Below, in pieces: positions 52,259-61,447 of a stretch of DNA of 64,000 nucleotides. How positions within the stretch are numbered: the stretch's first letter is position 1; each line of letters begins with the position of its first letter. Origin of the DNA: [Lactobacillus] timonensis (GTDB taxonomy: Bacteria > Bacillota > Bacilli > Lactobacillales > Lactobacillaceae); NCBI RefSeq assembly GCF_900240275.1, contig NZ_LT964761.1, forward strand, positions 372,298 to 436,297, written 5' to 3'. The notes under the pieces are model-generated. The model worked only from the letters and a program-made list of their open reading frames with translations. It had not been told where the DNA came from and ran no database searches. The position numbers and the translations under genes were made by a program.

Positions 52259-52807
52259 TTATTCATCATCATCGTCATCCAGGTCTTCATCGTTCAACTC
52301 GGATAACTGGTCTTCTAAGCCGGCATCGGGAAGATCATCGTCAGTGTCGGGATTGTCTTCATCAAAGTCGTCGTCACTGGTGGTGTCATCATCAGTATCG
52401 TCCAGATCATCATCTTCTGGATCGTCATTGTCGTAGTCGATCACATCATCATCGTCATCGGCTCCGGCCAAAAAGGCGTTGACCTTACGGCGCTTCTTCT
52501 TTGGTCGCTCTTCTTCACCCTCGTCATCGCCGATCGTTGCTTCATCGATCGACTCAAATGGGTACCAGGAGCGGAGCCCCCACGTGTTGTCACCAAGGGA
52601 AATGAAGCTCCCGTCGATGTTCAAGTCGGTGTAGAACTGGGAGAGCCGTTCACGAATTTCTTCGTCGCTCTTTCCCATGTACTGCTGGACCTCGTTAGTT
52701 AGGTCAACGAATGACATTCCTTCGCCATGCTGTGCAAGAATAGCATGGGCCACTTCAACCATCGACAGTTCGGACTTATCTTGACCGTCAAAAACCTTCA
52801 GATCCAA
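52259..52807 (-). CDS. rpoE: RNA polymerase delta subunit
   Basis: The 182-residue delta factor of Gram-positive RNA polymerase aids recycling and promoter selectivity. The N-terminal folded domain (about 1-85) starts LKVFDGQDKSELSMVEVAHAIL. The C-terminal half is an extremely acidic Asp/Glu tail with one Lys/Arg patch (RPKKKRRK). The start is uncertain: the TTG at 52807 fits the family N-terminus with AAGGG 12 bases away, whereas an ATG at 52819 adjoins the ribosome site. The pyrG promoter lies directly downstream. Confidence 0.92.
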   Translation of the reverse strand: MDLKVFDGQDKSELSMVEVAHAILAQHGEGMSFVDLTNEVQQYMGKSDEEIRERLSQFYTDLNIDGSFISLGDNTWGLRSWYPFESIDEATIGDDEGEEERPKKKRRKVNAFLAGADDDDDVIDYDNDDPEDDDLDDTDDDTTSDDDFDEDNPDTDDDLPDAGLEDQLSELNDEDLDDDDDE

Positions 52808-52853
52808 AATGGTGCACATCCCTTCAAAAAAGTCTAACTTACATCTTACATGA

Positions 52854-53276
52854 TTAACGGTGAAATTGCAATGAAACATGGTAGGAACCAACAAGCATTC
52901 CTGCCGAATGAAGTTCATATTCTATTTCCAATTGGCCCTGGCAATCGTCCCAGTCAACCGTCGACGATAATTGTCTGGTCACCACCCGCAGTTCAATCGG
53001 TCCGTAAGCAGTCTGGTAACGACTAGTAGTTTCCTGTTCCTGATCAAAAATAAAACGGGTTTGGACGTCACCGGAACGAAGGAGGTGTACCTGGTCGTCA
53101 TCCAACCGGAATTGAACTGGCGTGGCTACCCCCTGCTGGTGTTCAGTATAACGAAGATAGTGCTTGCCACCGACCGTCGCCAGCTGACCATCTTCTTCAA
53201 ACGAAAAGCGAGCTTGCTGACCGTCCTGGTTCATTTTTGACTCCATTTTTACCTTCACTGGAACAACCTTTTTCAT
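52854..53276 (-). CDS. DUF1934 (YwiB-like) family protein
   Basis: The 140-residue soluble protein is predicted to form a small calycin-like beta barrel; motifs include KMNQDGQQARFSFEEDGQL and GKHYLRYTEHQQG. The function is unknown. It regularly occurs next to rpoE or argS in Firmicutes. AAGGAGG precedes the ATG. It is divergent from the HD phosphohydrolase and precedes rpoE, probably in one transcript. Confidence 0.85.
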   Translation of the reverse strand: MKKVVPVKVKMESKMNQDGQQARFSFEEDGQLATVGGKHYLRYTEHQQGVATPVQFRLDDDQVHLLRSGDVQTRFIFDQEQETTSRYQTAYGPIELRVVTRQLSSTVDWDDCQGQLEIEYELHSAGMLVGSYHVSLQFHR

Positions 53277-53410
53277 GAAACGCCCTCCTTTTACCGTCCT
53301 TATCTTGCCAAAGGGTAATTGCCGCTGTCAAGTTCGCCGATTCAAGTTGGTCTTTTCGCCCGCTTTGCTTATAATATTGGTAATACATTCTTACTTAATG
53401 GAGGAATTTC

Positions 53411-54757
53411 ATGAGCTTCAATGAAGAACAACTGCAACACGAAAAAGTCTTTCGTGACCCCATTCACGGAACCATTACCATCGATAACCAGATTATCCTC
53501 GACCTAATTAACACTCCCGAATTTCAACGGTTGCGCAGGGTTAAACAGCTTGGAACGACTAGTCTGGTGTTTCATGGTGCGGAACATTCACGTTTTGGTC
53601 ACTGCCTCGGCGTTTATGAGATTACCCGCCGCCTCTGCGACCAGTTTCACCGCAACTACCCCAGTGAAGTCGATGGTGATGGCCTCTGGAATGATAACGA
53701 ACGCCCCGTCGCCCTCTGTGCGGCCCTCCTGCACGACCTTGGTCACGGCCCGTTTTCCCACACCTTTGAGCACATTTTTAACACTGACCACGAGCAAATT
53801 ACTCGCCGGTTGATTACCGACCCGTCAACCAACGTTAACCGGATTCTTAAGAGGGTCAGTGACGATTTCCCAGTGCAAGTAGCGAGTGTTATCAGTCATG
53901 AGTACCCTAACCCACAGGTCGTATCCATGATTTCCAGCCAAGTAGATGCTGACCGAATGGACTACCTTCAACGTGACGCCTACTACACGGGAACTAATTA
54001 TGGGAAATTCGACTTAGACCGGGTTTTACGAGTAATGCAGCCGACAAAAGACGGAATCGCCTTTAAGATGTCAGGAATGCACGCAGTTGAAGATTACATC
54101 ATTAGCCGCCTGCAAATGTACTTGCAAGTGTACTTTCACCCGGTAACCCGGTCGCTAGAAGTCATCTTGGACCACCTGCTCAAGCGCGCCCACTGGCTTT
54201 ATAACCATCCCGACCAGCAACGGGAAGCATTCAGCCCAGAACTACTAATGCCGTTCTTCCGTGGAAAGTTCACTCTCAGCGACTACCTGGCACTAGATGA
54301 TGGTACACTGACCACCTACTTTACCCAGTGGAAGAATTCGCGTGACGAAATTCTGGCCGACCTCGCCCACCGTTTTCTTGACCGGCTGCCATTAAAGTCA
54401 GCTGAATACAATGATCAAACTGCTAAACTATTGCCGAAACTTCGTAAAATTATCCAGGCATCCGGGTTTAATAGTGATTATTACACGGCAACTAACGCTT
54501 CGTACAAGCTGCCTTATGATACCTACCGGCCACAAGTTTCTCAACCGCAAACCCAGATTGAGCTTATTCAACCCGATGGTGAGTTAGTGGAGTTGTCCAC
54601 CGTCTCAACACTGGTCAAAAGTGTTTCCGGCAAGGAGGCCGGCGACCAACGGTTCTTCTTTCCCAAAGAAATGCTCTCCCAGTCGAATGATCTCGAACTG
54701 TTCACGCCATATTATGAGGAGTTCCAAAGTCATATTAAAAATAACCATGTCTGCTAG
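53411..54757 (+). CDS. HD-domain phosphohydrolase (YwfO-like dNTPase family)
   Basis: The 448-residue protein has the metal ligands of dGTPase-like HD enzymes: SRFGHCLGVYEITRRL (about 58), LLHDLGHGPFSHTFEH (about 107) and the late Asp in SQVDADRMDYLQRDAYYTG (about 176). The close relative in Enterococcus hydrolyses dNTPs, so a role in nucleotide pool control is likely. GGAGG precedes the ATG. It is monocistronic and divergent from the DUF1934-rpoE unit. Confidence 0.9.
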   Translation: MSFNEEQLQHEKVFRDPIHGTITIDNQIILDLINTPEFQRLRRVKQLGTTSLVFHGAEHSRFGHCLGVYEITRRLCDQFHRNYPSEVDGDGLWNDNERPVALCAALLHDLGHGPFSHTFEHIFNTDHEQITRRLITDPSTNVNRILKRVSDDFPVQVASVISHEYPNPQVVSMISSQVDADRMDYLQRDAYYTGTNYGKFDLDRVLRVMQPTKDGIAFKMSGMHAVEDYIISRLQMYLQVYFHPVTRSLEVILDHLLKRAHWLYNHPDQQREAFSPELLMPFFRGKFTLSDYLALDDGTLTTYFTQWKNSRDEILADLAHRFLDRLPLKSAEYNDQTAKLLPKLRKIIQASGFNSDYYTATNASYKLPYDTYRPQVSQPQTQIELIQPDGELVELSTVSTLVKSVSGKEAGDQRFFFPKEMLSQSNDLELFTPYYEEFQSHIKNNHVC

Positions 54758-54781
54758 CATTAATAACTGAAAAATGATTAT

Positions 54782-54825
54782 CCACCATGAGCGTGCATTG
54801 ACCGTCCATGGTGGTTAATTTTTAT
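54782..54825 (+). terminator. Terminator of the HD phosphohydrolase gene
   Basis: CCACCATG (54782-54789) pairs with CATGGTGG (54807-54814), followed by TTAATTTTTAT. Confidence 0.85.
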
Positions 54826-54863
54826 ACCCCCCTGATTGAAAGGCGAAGAAGTTAATGGCAACC

Positions 54864-54902
54864 AAAAAGCAGTGTCCCAGCGGAAATGCCGGCACACTGC
54901 TT
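54864..54902 (-). terminator. Terminator of the lipoprotein gene
   Basis: AGCAGTGT / ACACTGCT stem on the minus strand, followed by TTTTT, 20 bases after the lipoprotein stop. Confidence 0.82.
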
Positions 54903-54922
54903 CCAATTATACTTAAAAGTCA

Positions 54923-55564
54923 TTAATCATTAACCTTTTTAACCGTCATCGTTTGTGGGTTGTAGTCGAAAATGCCGACCAAGTTGGAGACGGTGTGGTC
55001 ATCGTTGTCCTTGCGTACCTCATAACGGTAAACACCATTAGTGTGGCTTTGGGTAATGATCTGGTAGTGGCTATCGTTAAATCCCATCTGGTTAGCAAAA
55101 GCGATGACTGCCTTGTCGTTAGCTTGGCGGTTAGAATTAGCCTGGGACTGAGTTGGTCCACCAGTCTGCTGTTGAACAGCACGGGCGTGTAAGGCCTTAG
55201 TTGCGGATTCCAGACGACTGTTATTCGACTGGGTAGACTTGGTGGATTCTGCAGCCTGGCTGTACTGCTGATTGGAGTAAGCATCCTGAGCCTGCAGATA
55301 GTTCCTCAAGTCAGCCTTAAGTTCTTTAACCTTTTGTGATGGTGAATGAACATCGTCCAAGCGGTCCAGTGCCGTCTGGTAACGACCTTCTTTAATAAAT
55401 TTCTTTGCGTCCTTGATCGCCTTGGCGGAAGGACTCAATGTTTGCTGCGATGATGAGCTACTGCTGGACGTACTCGTTGCTTGGTGGCTACCACAGCCAA
55501 CCAGCATTGTCCCCATCAGTAAAACAACCGCGCCGCTAGCAAGTCGACGATTAATCTTTTTCAT
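54923..55564 (-). CDS. Putative lipoprotein of unknown function
   Basis: The 213-residue protein has a lipoprotein signal peptide (residues 1-22) with lipobox LVGCGS, then a Ser-rich linker (about 29-40). A helical region with TPR-like character (KAIKDAKKFIKEGRYQTALDRLDDV) follows, and a C-terminal domain of about 65 residues ends DYNPQTMTVKKVND. It should be anchored outside the membrane. I do not recognise a named family. The start at 55564 has GGGAGG upstream. It is monocistronic. Confidence 0.75.
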   Translation of the reverse strand: MKKINRRLASGAVVLLMGTMLVGCGSHQATSTSSSSSSSQQTLSPSAKAIKDAKKFIKEGRYQTALDRLDDVHSPSQKVKELKADLRNYLQAQDAYSNQQYSQAAESTKSTQSNNSRLESATKALHARAVQQQTGGPTQSQANSNRQANDKAVIAFANQMGFNDSHYQIITQSHTNGVYRYEVRKDNDDHTVSNLVGIFDYNPQTMTVKKVND

Positions 55565-55662
55565 AATGACTCCTCCCTTGTTCTTCACCCTTATTTTACC
55601 AGTTAATCCCTTCACCACGACCAGGGATTAACTTTCTTAAGAATTCCTTAGTTAATTAGACC

Positions 55663-55700
55663 AAAAACAACCAGGGAGCGTTCAAGTTCTACTCCCTGGT
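55663..55700 (-). terminator. Terminator of the amino acid ABC operon
   Basis: ACCAGGGAG / CTCCCTGGT stem, extended by AACAA/TTGTT, followed by TTTTTGG on the minus strand, about 55 bases after the binding-protein gene. Confidence 0.85.
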
Positions 55701-55756
55701 CGTTGTTTTGACTAGACCAATTTTGCCGTACCCACATGTCGGATCATCAACTGGTC

Positions 55757-56614
55757 TTATTTACCTTGCTTTAAAACGATATCGCTTGGCTTAACTTCAC
55801 TACCAAAGTACGGTTTTAGTTCCTGGTTGAAGTCCTTAGTAAAGAAGCCTTGCTTGTTCAGCTTGCTGATTTCCTTGTTGGTCCAGTTCAACAGTGAACT
55901 ATTGCCCTTCTTAACTGCCGGGGCAATGTATTGGTGAGGGCCCACACTCTTAATCCCCACTGTGTACTTCGGGTTCTTTTTGACCCAGGCGTAAAGGTAG
56001 GAGTTGTCGTCTGCCAACGCTGCTGCCCGGCCGTTTTTCAGCGCGTTAAACTGTTGCGTCTTGGAATCAAACTTCAGCAGGGAAACACCCTTTTGTTTGG
56101 ACGTAAAGTAGTTTTCTGCCGTTGTTCCCTTCGTCACAATCAGTTTCTTACCCTTTAACTGGCTCACTTTGGTAATCTTCTTGCTCTTTGGCGAAACGAC
56201 CCCCACTGAGACCTTCATGTACGGCTTAGCGAAGTCAACTGCCTGTTTTCTTTCTGGCGTTTCGGTAAAGTTGGCCAGAACAATATCAGCCTTGTTGGAG
56301 TTCAACGTATCAACACGGTTATTAGCGTTAACCTGCACAAACTTTACTTTAACGCCCATGTCCTTAGCCATCTGGCGCGCAAGAGCTACGTCATAACCAA
56401 CTCGTTTACCATCCTTGTTGACCCAACCGTATGGCGGTAAGTCACCAAACGTTGCTACTCGCAACACGCCCCGTTTTTTAATGGCCGCAACGGAACTATC
56501 CTTATCTGCAGCGTTCACGTTAGTTGGTTTGAGGTTCACCACACTCAGTGTCAAGGCAGCGATGCTAGCGACAGTCAGGGCCGCTTTAACGATCTTTTTC
56601 CAGTTAATTGTCAT
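55757..56614 (-). CDS. Amino acid ABC transporter binding protein without lipobox (BspA/CyuC-like)
   Basis: The 285-residue family 3 solute-binding protein starts with a basic N-region and hydrophobic core (about 6-30) and has a cleavage-like NVNAADKD. The SBP fold follows: KKRGVLRVATFGDLPPYGWV, GYDVALARQMAKDMGVKVKFV, and the late KGTTAENYF. No Cys follows the signal, so it is not a lipoprotein; the mature protein is very Lys-rich. This recalls BspA, the cystine-binding, non-lipidated basic surface protein of L. reuteri/fermentum BR11. With the Cys-rich leader upstream, L-cystine is the best guess for the ligand. It is the last gene of the operon. Confidence 0.82.
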   Translation of the reverse strand: MTINWKKIVKAALTVASIAALTLSVVNLKPTNVNAADKDSSVAAIKKRGVLRVATFGDLPPYGWVNKDGKRVGYDVALARQMAKDMGVKVKFVQVNANNRVDTLNSNKADIVLANFTETPERKQAVDFAKPYMKVSVGVVSPKSKKITKVSQLKGKKLIVTKGTTAENYFTSKQKGVSLLKFDSKTQQFNALKNGRAAALADDNSYLYAWVKKNPKYTVGIKSVGPHQYIAPAVKKGNSSLLNWTNKEISKLNKQGFFTKDFNQELKPYFGSEVKPSDIVLKQGK

Positions 56615-56632
56615 TTTAGTACTCCCTTTCTC

Positions 56633-57373
56633 TTAATAATCCATACTACCAAGGAACTCCGCCGCCCGCTTTGTTTGTGGGTGGTCAAAGAACTGCTTGC
56701 CTAGCGTTTCTTCTAAAATCTTGCCATTTTCCAAAAATAATACTCTGTCCGCAATTTGCGCCGCAAAGTTCATTTCGTGGGTCACGATAATCATCGTCAT
56801 GTGGTCACGATCCGCTAACTCCTTAATGATGTTGAGGACACCACGCACCATCTCGGGGTCAAGCGAAGCCGTCACCTCATCAAAGAGCATCAATTCTGGG
56901 TGCATCGCCAACGCCCGCACAATCGCGATCCGTTGTTTCTGTCCTCCAGAGAGTTGACGAGGATATGAATTAGCCTGGTCAGCTAAACCCACGCGCTCCA
57001 GTAATTCATTGGCCTCTTTTTTCACCGTTTCTTCTGCCCGGTGCTGCACCTTTACTGGTGCCAGGAGGATATTTTCCATCACCGTTAAGTTAGGAAAAAG
57101 GTCGTAGCTCTGGAACACCATCCCAATTTTCTGCCGGAGTGCCAACCACTGCTGATGAGTTGGCTCAACTTTCTTGTTGTGGAAGTAGATACTACCGTCT
57201 TGAAAGTCTTCCAGCCCATTCAGCGTTCTTAAAAGGGTACTTTTTCCGGAACCAGACGGTCCCAGCAAGGTGACCACCTCGCCGCGGTTAATCTTAAAGT
57301 TGATATCATAAAGGACTTGCCAGTCCCCATAAAATTTGTTGAGGTGTTCAACCCGTAATACTTCTTCTGCCAT
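56633..57373 (-). CDS. Amino acid ABC transporter ATP-binding protein
   Basis: The 246-residue ATPase is of the polar amino acid uptake class (GlnQ/TcyC type). Walker A GPSGSGKSTLL (about 38), Q-loop FQSYDLFPNLTVMENI, signature LSGGQKQRIAI (about 142), Walker B LMLFDEVTASLDPE and the switch His in IIVTHEMNFA are all intact. It follows the permease genes and precedes the binding protein; it probably energises cystine import. Confidence 0.93.
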   Translation of the reverse strand: MAEEVLRVEHLNKFYGDWQVLYDINFKINRGEVVTLLGPSGSGKSTLLRTLNGLEDFQDGSIYFHNKKVEPTHQQWLALRQKIGMVFQSYDLFPNLTVMENILLAPVKVQHRAEETVKKEANELLERVGLADQANSYPRQLSGGQKQRIAIVRALAMHPELMLFDEVTASLDPEMVRGVLNIIKELADRDHMTMIIVTHEMNFAAQIADRVLFLENGKILEETLGKQFFDHPQTKRAAEFLGSMDY

Positions 57374-57394
57374 TTTGCCACCTGCTTTCCTAGT

Positions 57395-58066
57395 TTAATG
57401 ATTGTTCGTTAGCCGCTTTGACAACCGCGACAACGGATAGTCAACGATGAAGTAGAGGAAGAAAATCAAACCGTAAACCCAGAAGACACCGGTGGGATAG
57501 GTCTGGTTGTTGGCCTCAATAATTTGTTGACCGACATTGATCACGTCCATAATGCTAATCATCATCAAGAGAGAAGTCGTCTTCACCACCCGCGTTGCCA
57601 GGTTAATCGTTGCCGGCAACTCTAATCGAAACGCCTGTGGTAGTAATACGTAGCGGAATAACTGCCACTCATTCATCCCCAGTGCCAATCCCGTTTCCCG
57701 CTGGTGTACTGGTACCGACTCGAGAGCACCGCGAACAATATCGCTGAACTCCGCTGATACCCACAGGGAAAAAGCAAGAACTGCCATCCATGTTGCAGGC
57801 AGGTTCACGTGGAACTGCCGCGGTAAGATGTAGTAAACAAGGAAAAGGAGAACCACCGTCGGAACAATTCGGAAAAATTCAAGGTACAGTAGCAAGAGCA
57901 ACCGAACAAAGCGGTTTTGCCTTGTTCTTAGCAGTCCCAGCAGCGTCCCCAGTACTAAACCAATGACTAGTGAAAGAGCCGCAATCCAGACAGACGTCCA
58001 CAGGCCGCCCATCAGTCGAGCAAAGTTAGTGCCCTCAAACAAAACGTTAATCCCCGAATGTGCCAT
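57395..58066 (-). CDS. Amino acid ABC transporter permease 2
   Basis: The 223-residue His/Glu/Gln/Arg-type permease has about five membrane helices and the EAA-type loop ESVPVHQRETGLALGMNEWQLFRYVLLPQAFR (about 116-147) that contacts the ATPase. Its start overlaps the end of permease 1 by 20 bases, so translation is coupled. Together the two form a heterodimeric channel. Confidence 0.92.
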   Translation of the reverse strand: MAHSGINVLFEGTNFARLMGGLWTSVWIAALSLVIGLVLGTLLGLLRTRQNRFVRLLLLLYLEFFRIVPTVVLLFLVYYILPRQFHVNLPATWMAVLAFSLWVSAEFSDIVRGALESVPVHQRETGLALGMNEWQLFRYVLLPQAFRLELPATINLATRVVKTTSLLMMISIMDVINVGQQIIEANNQTYPTGVFWVYGLIFFLYFIVDYPLSRLSKRLTNNH

Positions 58067-58706
58067 AACGGACCCTCCTTTCCAACCAATCGAAGAAGAT
58101 AATCAACGGAATCAAGATGATGGCGTACGCAACCACCAGAACGAAGAGGTATTCATTGGAGCGGTAGTACATGCCAATTAGATCAAGCGCCGTGTTCGTC
58201 AGCTCCGGAATAGCAATTACCGAAAAAATCGACGTTTCCTTAATCAAGAAAATAACGTTGGCTGCCAGGGCCGGCATGCTCAAAGCCAGTCCCTGCCGGA
58301 AGACCACATAACGGGCTAACTGAAGCTTATTCATTCCCAGCGCTTTCCCGCTTTCAATTTGTGACTTCGAAACCCCGTTAAAGCCGCCAAGAAAACCTTC
58401 AGACATGTAAGCACCACCGAGAAAAATCAACCCGATAATCCCCGCAGTATCTGCCGACATTTTCCAACCAATCACCGGAAAGGCGTAGTACAAGAAGAAT
58501 AACTGAATTAACAACGGGGTGTTACGTGCTAATTCGACGTAGGCCGTTATTATCCGGCTAATTACTGGTACTCGGAAGTATTGAAGCAGGCTGCTAATAA
58601 TCCCGACGATAATTGCACCACCAATACCGACAAATGATAACCAGAGGGTCAGTTTAAAACCGGCAACAAAATTTGGCAGGCTTTGTGAGATGACACTCCA
58701 ATCCAT
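58047..58706 (-). CDS. Amino acid ABC transporter permease 1
   Basis: The 219-residue permease is of the same family, starting MDWSVISQSLPNFVAGFKLTLWLSF, with the EAA loop KSQIESGKALGMNKLQLARYVVFRQ. It is the first structural gene of the operon and lies 45 bases downstream of the attenuator terminator, with a GGAGGG ribosome site. Confidence 0.92.
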   Translation of the reverse strand: MDWSVISQSLPNFVAGFKLTLWLSFVGIGGAIIVGIISSLLQYFRVPVISRIITAYVELARNTPLLIQLFFLYYAFPVIGWKMSADTAGIIGLIFLGGAYMSEGFLGGFNGVSKSQIESGKALGMNKLQLARYVVFRQGLALSMPALAANVIFLIKETSIFSVIAIPELTNTALDLIGMYYRSNEYLFVLVVAYAIILIPLIIFFDWLERRVRYGTFGD

Positions 58707-58750
58707 GACTATTCCCTCCTCTTTCTTATTTTTAGTAAGTAAAAGCGCCT

Positions 58751-58831
58751 AAAAAAAGACCTGCAAGCCCTTATCAGACTTCGCAGGTCTAATTAGTCCG
58801 GGAAACCATCCCGTTATTTTACCGACTAATT
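58751..58831 (-). promoter_or_regulatory. Attenuator of the amino acid ABC operon
   Basis: On the minus strand a first hairpin AATTAGTC/GACTAATT (58791-58831, with an inner CGGGA/TCCCG stem) abuts a strong terminator AGACCTGC/GCAGGTCT (58757-58790) with seven T (58751-58757). It lies between the Cys-rich leader ORF and the first permease gene. The hairpins begin 10 bases after the leader stop, so ribosome position could decide folding. I could not identify a single clean antiterminator pairing. Confidence 0.75.
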
Positions 58832-58841
58832 GGAGTACGAA

Positions 58842-58928
58842 TTACTGAACTTTGGGCATGTCAAATAGCTTGTTGCAACAAAGACAACAAGTAGCGCAAA
58901 GTTCAGCTGACAGCTCAAAGTTTAGCAT
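58842..58928 (-). CDS. Cys-rich leader peptide of the ABC operon
   Basis: A 28-codon ORF with AAAGGAG 9 bases before its ATG; the first residues are MLNFELSAEL. Cys codons are at positions 11, 14, 15, 17 and 18 (LCATCCLCCNK), five in eight residues. The Cys codons lie inside a stem: CTGAACTTTG (58897-58906) pairs perfectly with CAAAGTTCAG (58845-58854), with an inner CTTGTTG/CAACAAG stem (58869-58891). The 3' arm ends at the stop codon. A terminator follows. The layout is that of an attenuation leader peptide sensing charged tRNA-Cys. Confidence 0.78.
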   Translation of the reverse strand: MLNFELSAELCATCCLCCNKLFDMPKVQ

Positions 58929-58960
58929 GTGATTCGTCTCCTTTCTTTTCGTTAGTTTGT

Positions 58961-58989
58961 ATTTTAATGGCATCTTCAGCCGATGTCAA
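58961..58989 (-). promoter_or_regulatory. Promoter of the ABC operon and leader peptide
   Basis: On the minus strand TTGACA (58984-58989), a 17-base spacer and TAAAAT (58961-58966). Transcription would begin near 58953, about 25 bases before the leader-peptide ATG. Confidence 0.88.
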
Positions 58990-59015
58990 CAACAAACTTA
59001 CTTTTTCTCGGTATT

Positions 59016-60008
59016 TTATTGTTCGTTTTCGTCGTCCATCTCAGTAAAGCGGTTATTAAACAGCGGACTGACTGGCCGGTTTTCGTTGATCCGCTTAATA
59101 GCTGACCCGATTAGTGGCGCCACTGATACCTGCTTAATCTTATCGATTTGCTTTTCTGGTGTCAGTTTGATGGAGTCAGTCACCACTACCTCTTTTAGTG
59201 GTGACTTTTCCAGTCGTTCAATTGCTGGGCCGGACAAGACAGCGTGGGTCGCAGCAGCATAGACTTCCGTTGCTCCCTGTTCCATCAAAGCCTTGGAACC
59301 CAGGGTAATCGTCCCCGCCGTATCGATCATATCATCAAGCATGATACACTTCTTGCCGCGAACGTCCCCGATAATGTTCATAATCTGTGCCACGTTAGCG
59401 CGTGGACGTCGTTTATCAATAATGGCAATCGGTGCCTTCAAAAACTCGGCAAGCGCGCGAGCACGGGTAACCCCACCGTGATCCGGTGAAATCACAACGG
59501 CATATTCTGCCACTCCGTTAGCAATAAAGTAGTCAGCCAATAATGGTGCACCCATCAAGTGGTCTACCGGAATGTCAAAGAATCCCTGAATCTGGGCAGC
59601 ATGCAGGTCCAGCGCCAGTACGCGGTCAGCGCCAGCATGCTCGATCATGTTAGCGACGAGCTTAGCCGTGATTGGCTCCCGCGAGCGGGTCTTGCGATCC
59701 TGACGAGCATAGCCATAGTACGGCAATACGACGTTGATCGTGTTAGCTGATGCCCGACGTAAGGCGTCAATCATGATCAACAATTCCATCAAGTTGTCAT
59801 TAACCGGAGCGGAAGTTGACTGGATAACGTAAACATTATCTCCACGAATACTTTCTTCAATGTTAATCTGAATTTCACCATCAGAAAAACGGTCGACGGA
59901 CAACTTACCCAGGTCAACCCCGACATAATCGGCAATCTTTTGGGCCAGTGGTCGGTTAGAGTTGAGTGCAAAGATCTTTAACCGATCATCAAAATAACGT
60001 TCTTTCAT
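59016..60008 (-). CDS. prs: Ribose-phosphate pyrophosphokinase
   Basis: The 330-residue enzyme makes PRPP from ribose 5-phosphate and ATP. ATP-binding regions and [17 protein letters not shown] (about 98-114) are visible, as is the PRPP loop [12 protein letters not shown] (about 225). The ATG at 60008 has GGAGG 5 bases upstream; the ORF is open seven codons further. It is the last gene of purR-glmU-prs, which links purine control, UDP-GlcNAc supply and PRPP. Confidence 0.97.
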   Translation of the reverse strand: MKERYFDDRLKIFALNSNRPLAQKIADYVGVDLGKLSVDRFSDGEIQINIEESIRGDNVYVIQSTSAPVNDNLMELLIMIDALRRASANTINVVLPYYGYARQDRKTRSREPITAKLVANMIEHAGADRVLALDLHAAQIQGFFDIPVDHLMGAPLLADYFIANGVAEYAVVISPDHGGVTRARALAEFLKAPIAIIDKRRPRANVAQIMNIIGDVRGKKCIMLDDMIDTAGTITLGSKALMEQGATEVYAAATHAVLSGPAIERLEKSPLKEVVVTDSIKLTPEKQIDKIKQVSVAPLIGSAIKRINENRPVSPLFNNRFTEMDDENEQ

Positions 60009-60077
60009 CGGATCCTCCAATTCAAACAATACGCATACGCTTACATCATAAGTAGTTTTTACGTAAAGCGCAACTGC

Positions 60078-61445
60078 TTACCACGGTAATTTTTTCGCGT
60101 AGTCCTTTTTATTTGTCTGACGTGAACGGGCAATGGCCATGTCAAAACGGTCCGTATCATCAGTAATCGTCGAACCAGCGGCAATAAAAGAGTCCGCCGC
60201 AATGTTAACTGGCGCAACCAGGTTAGAGTTGCTGCCGATAAAGGCGTGGTCTCCAACGTTGGTGTGGTGCTTCTTAGCGCCGTCGTAGTTAACAAAGACC
60301 ACCCCACAACCAACGTTGATGTTCGTACCCAGTGTCGCATCGCCAATGTAGGTCAGGTGACCGACCTTCGTGCCGTCGCCAATGTAAGCTTTCTTAATCT
60401 CACAGAAATTACCAATGTGAACGTTTTTGCCGATCTCAGCTTGCGGGCGCAAGTGGCTGTTAGGGCCGATGTTGCTGCCGGTGTGCATTTCTGCCTCTTC
60501 CAGCGTCGATGAAATCACCTTGACATCATCATGGATCACAGAATCTGTAATCCGCGAGTGGGCACCGATCAAGCAGTCACTACCGATGACGGTCTGCCCC
60601 TTAATCACTACCCCGCCTTCAATCACTGTATCGCGCCCAACTTTAACACCGGCATCAATGTAAGTATGGTCAGGATCAATCATTGATACCCCTTCACTCA
60701 TCAGCTTGGTGTTGATTCGCTGACGCATCAGTTCGTTTGCCCGGGCGAGGGCAATGCGGTCGTTGACGCCCATCGTTTCGTTAAAATCGTCATCACGGTA
60801 AGCCGTCACAATCTCGCCCTCATGCTTGAGGATGCCAATGACGTCTGTCAGGTAGTATTCACCCTGGGCATTGTTGTTATTAATCAACTTCAGTGCCGCA
60901 AATAGTTTCTGGTTATCGAAACAATAAACGCCAGTGTTGATTTCGTGAATAGCTCGTTCTTCCTTCGTGGCATCTTTTTGTTCCACTATCCGTTCGACAA
61001 TGCCAACGTCGTTACGAACAATCCGCCCGTAGCCTGTCGGATCAGGAGCATTAGAAGTGAGAATAGTAGCTGCTGAATGACGCTGCTCATGGTATTCACA
61101 CAGTTTCCGGAAGGTTGCAGCAGTCAGCAAAGGTGTATCCCCGCTAACAATAATCGTTTCACCAGTAGAGTCATGGAGCAGGTCTTCCGTCTGCATTACG
61201 GCGTGACCGGTTCCTAGTTGCTGCTTTTGGAGGGCAAAGTGGGTCCGATCACCCAGCGCCTCCTTCACTGTTTCAGCGCCAAACCCGACAACGGTGACAA
61301 TGTTTTCGATCTTTGCCTGCTGTAATTGTTCTAAGACGTGTTCGACCATTGATTTACCGCAAACCTGATGTAAAACCTTGTACAGTTTGGACTTCATCCG
61401 TGTCCCTTTGCCTGCTGCCAAAATAATTGCGTTTCGTTCAGTCAT
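60078..61445 (-). CDS. glmU: Bifunctional GlmU (uridyltransferase / acetyltransferase)
   Basis: The 455-residue enzyme makes UDP-GlcNAc from glucosamine 1-phosphate, acetyl-CoA and UTP. The N-terminal pyrophosphorylase has [18 protein letters not shown] (about 10-27). The C-terminal left-handed beta helix with hexapeptide repeats (about 255-440) carries acetyltransferase activity. It lies 2 bases after purR. The product feeds MurZ and MurA. Confidence 0.97.
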   Translation of the reverse strand: MTERNAIILAAGKGTRMKSKLYKVLHQVCGKSMVEHVLEQLQQAKIENIVTVVGFGAETVKEALGDRTHFALQKQQLGTGHAVMQTEDLLHDSTGETIIVSGDTPLLTAATFRKLCEYHEQRHSAATILTSNAPDPTGYGRIVRNDVGIVERIVEQKDATKEERAIHEINTGVYCFDNQKLFAALKLINNNNAQGEYYLTDVIGILKHEGEIVTAYRDDDFNETMGVNDRIALARANELMRQRINTKLMSEGVSMIDPDHTYIDAGVKVGRDTVIEGGVVIKGQTVIGSDCLIGAHSRITDSVIHDDVKVISSTLEEAEMHTGSNIGPNSHLRPQAEIGKNVHIGNFCEIKKAYIGDGTKVGHLTYIGDATLGTNINVGCGVVFVNYDGAKKHHTNVGDHAFIGSNSNLVAPVNIAADSFIAAGSTITDDTDRFDMAIARSRQTNKKDYAKKLPW

Positions 61446-61447
61446 TT

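Noticed and set aside
58707-58930. T-box riboswitch upstream of the amino acid ABC operon
   Set aside because: The conserved TGGNACCGCG antiterminator sequence is absent (the nearest match is TGGTTTCCCG). The leader is short and contains a translatable Cys-rich ORF with a ribosome site, which fits leader-peptide attenuation better.
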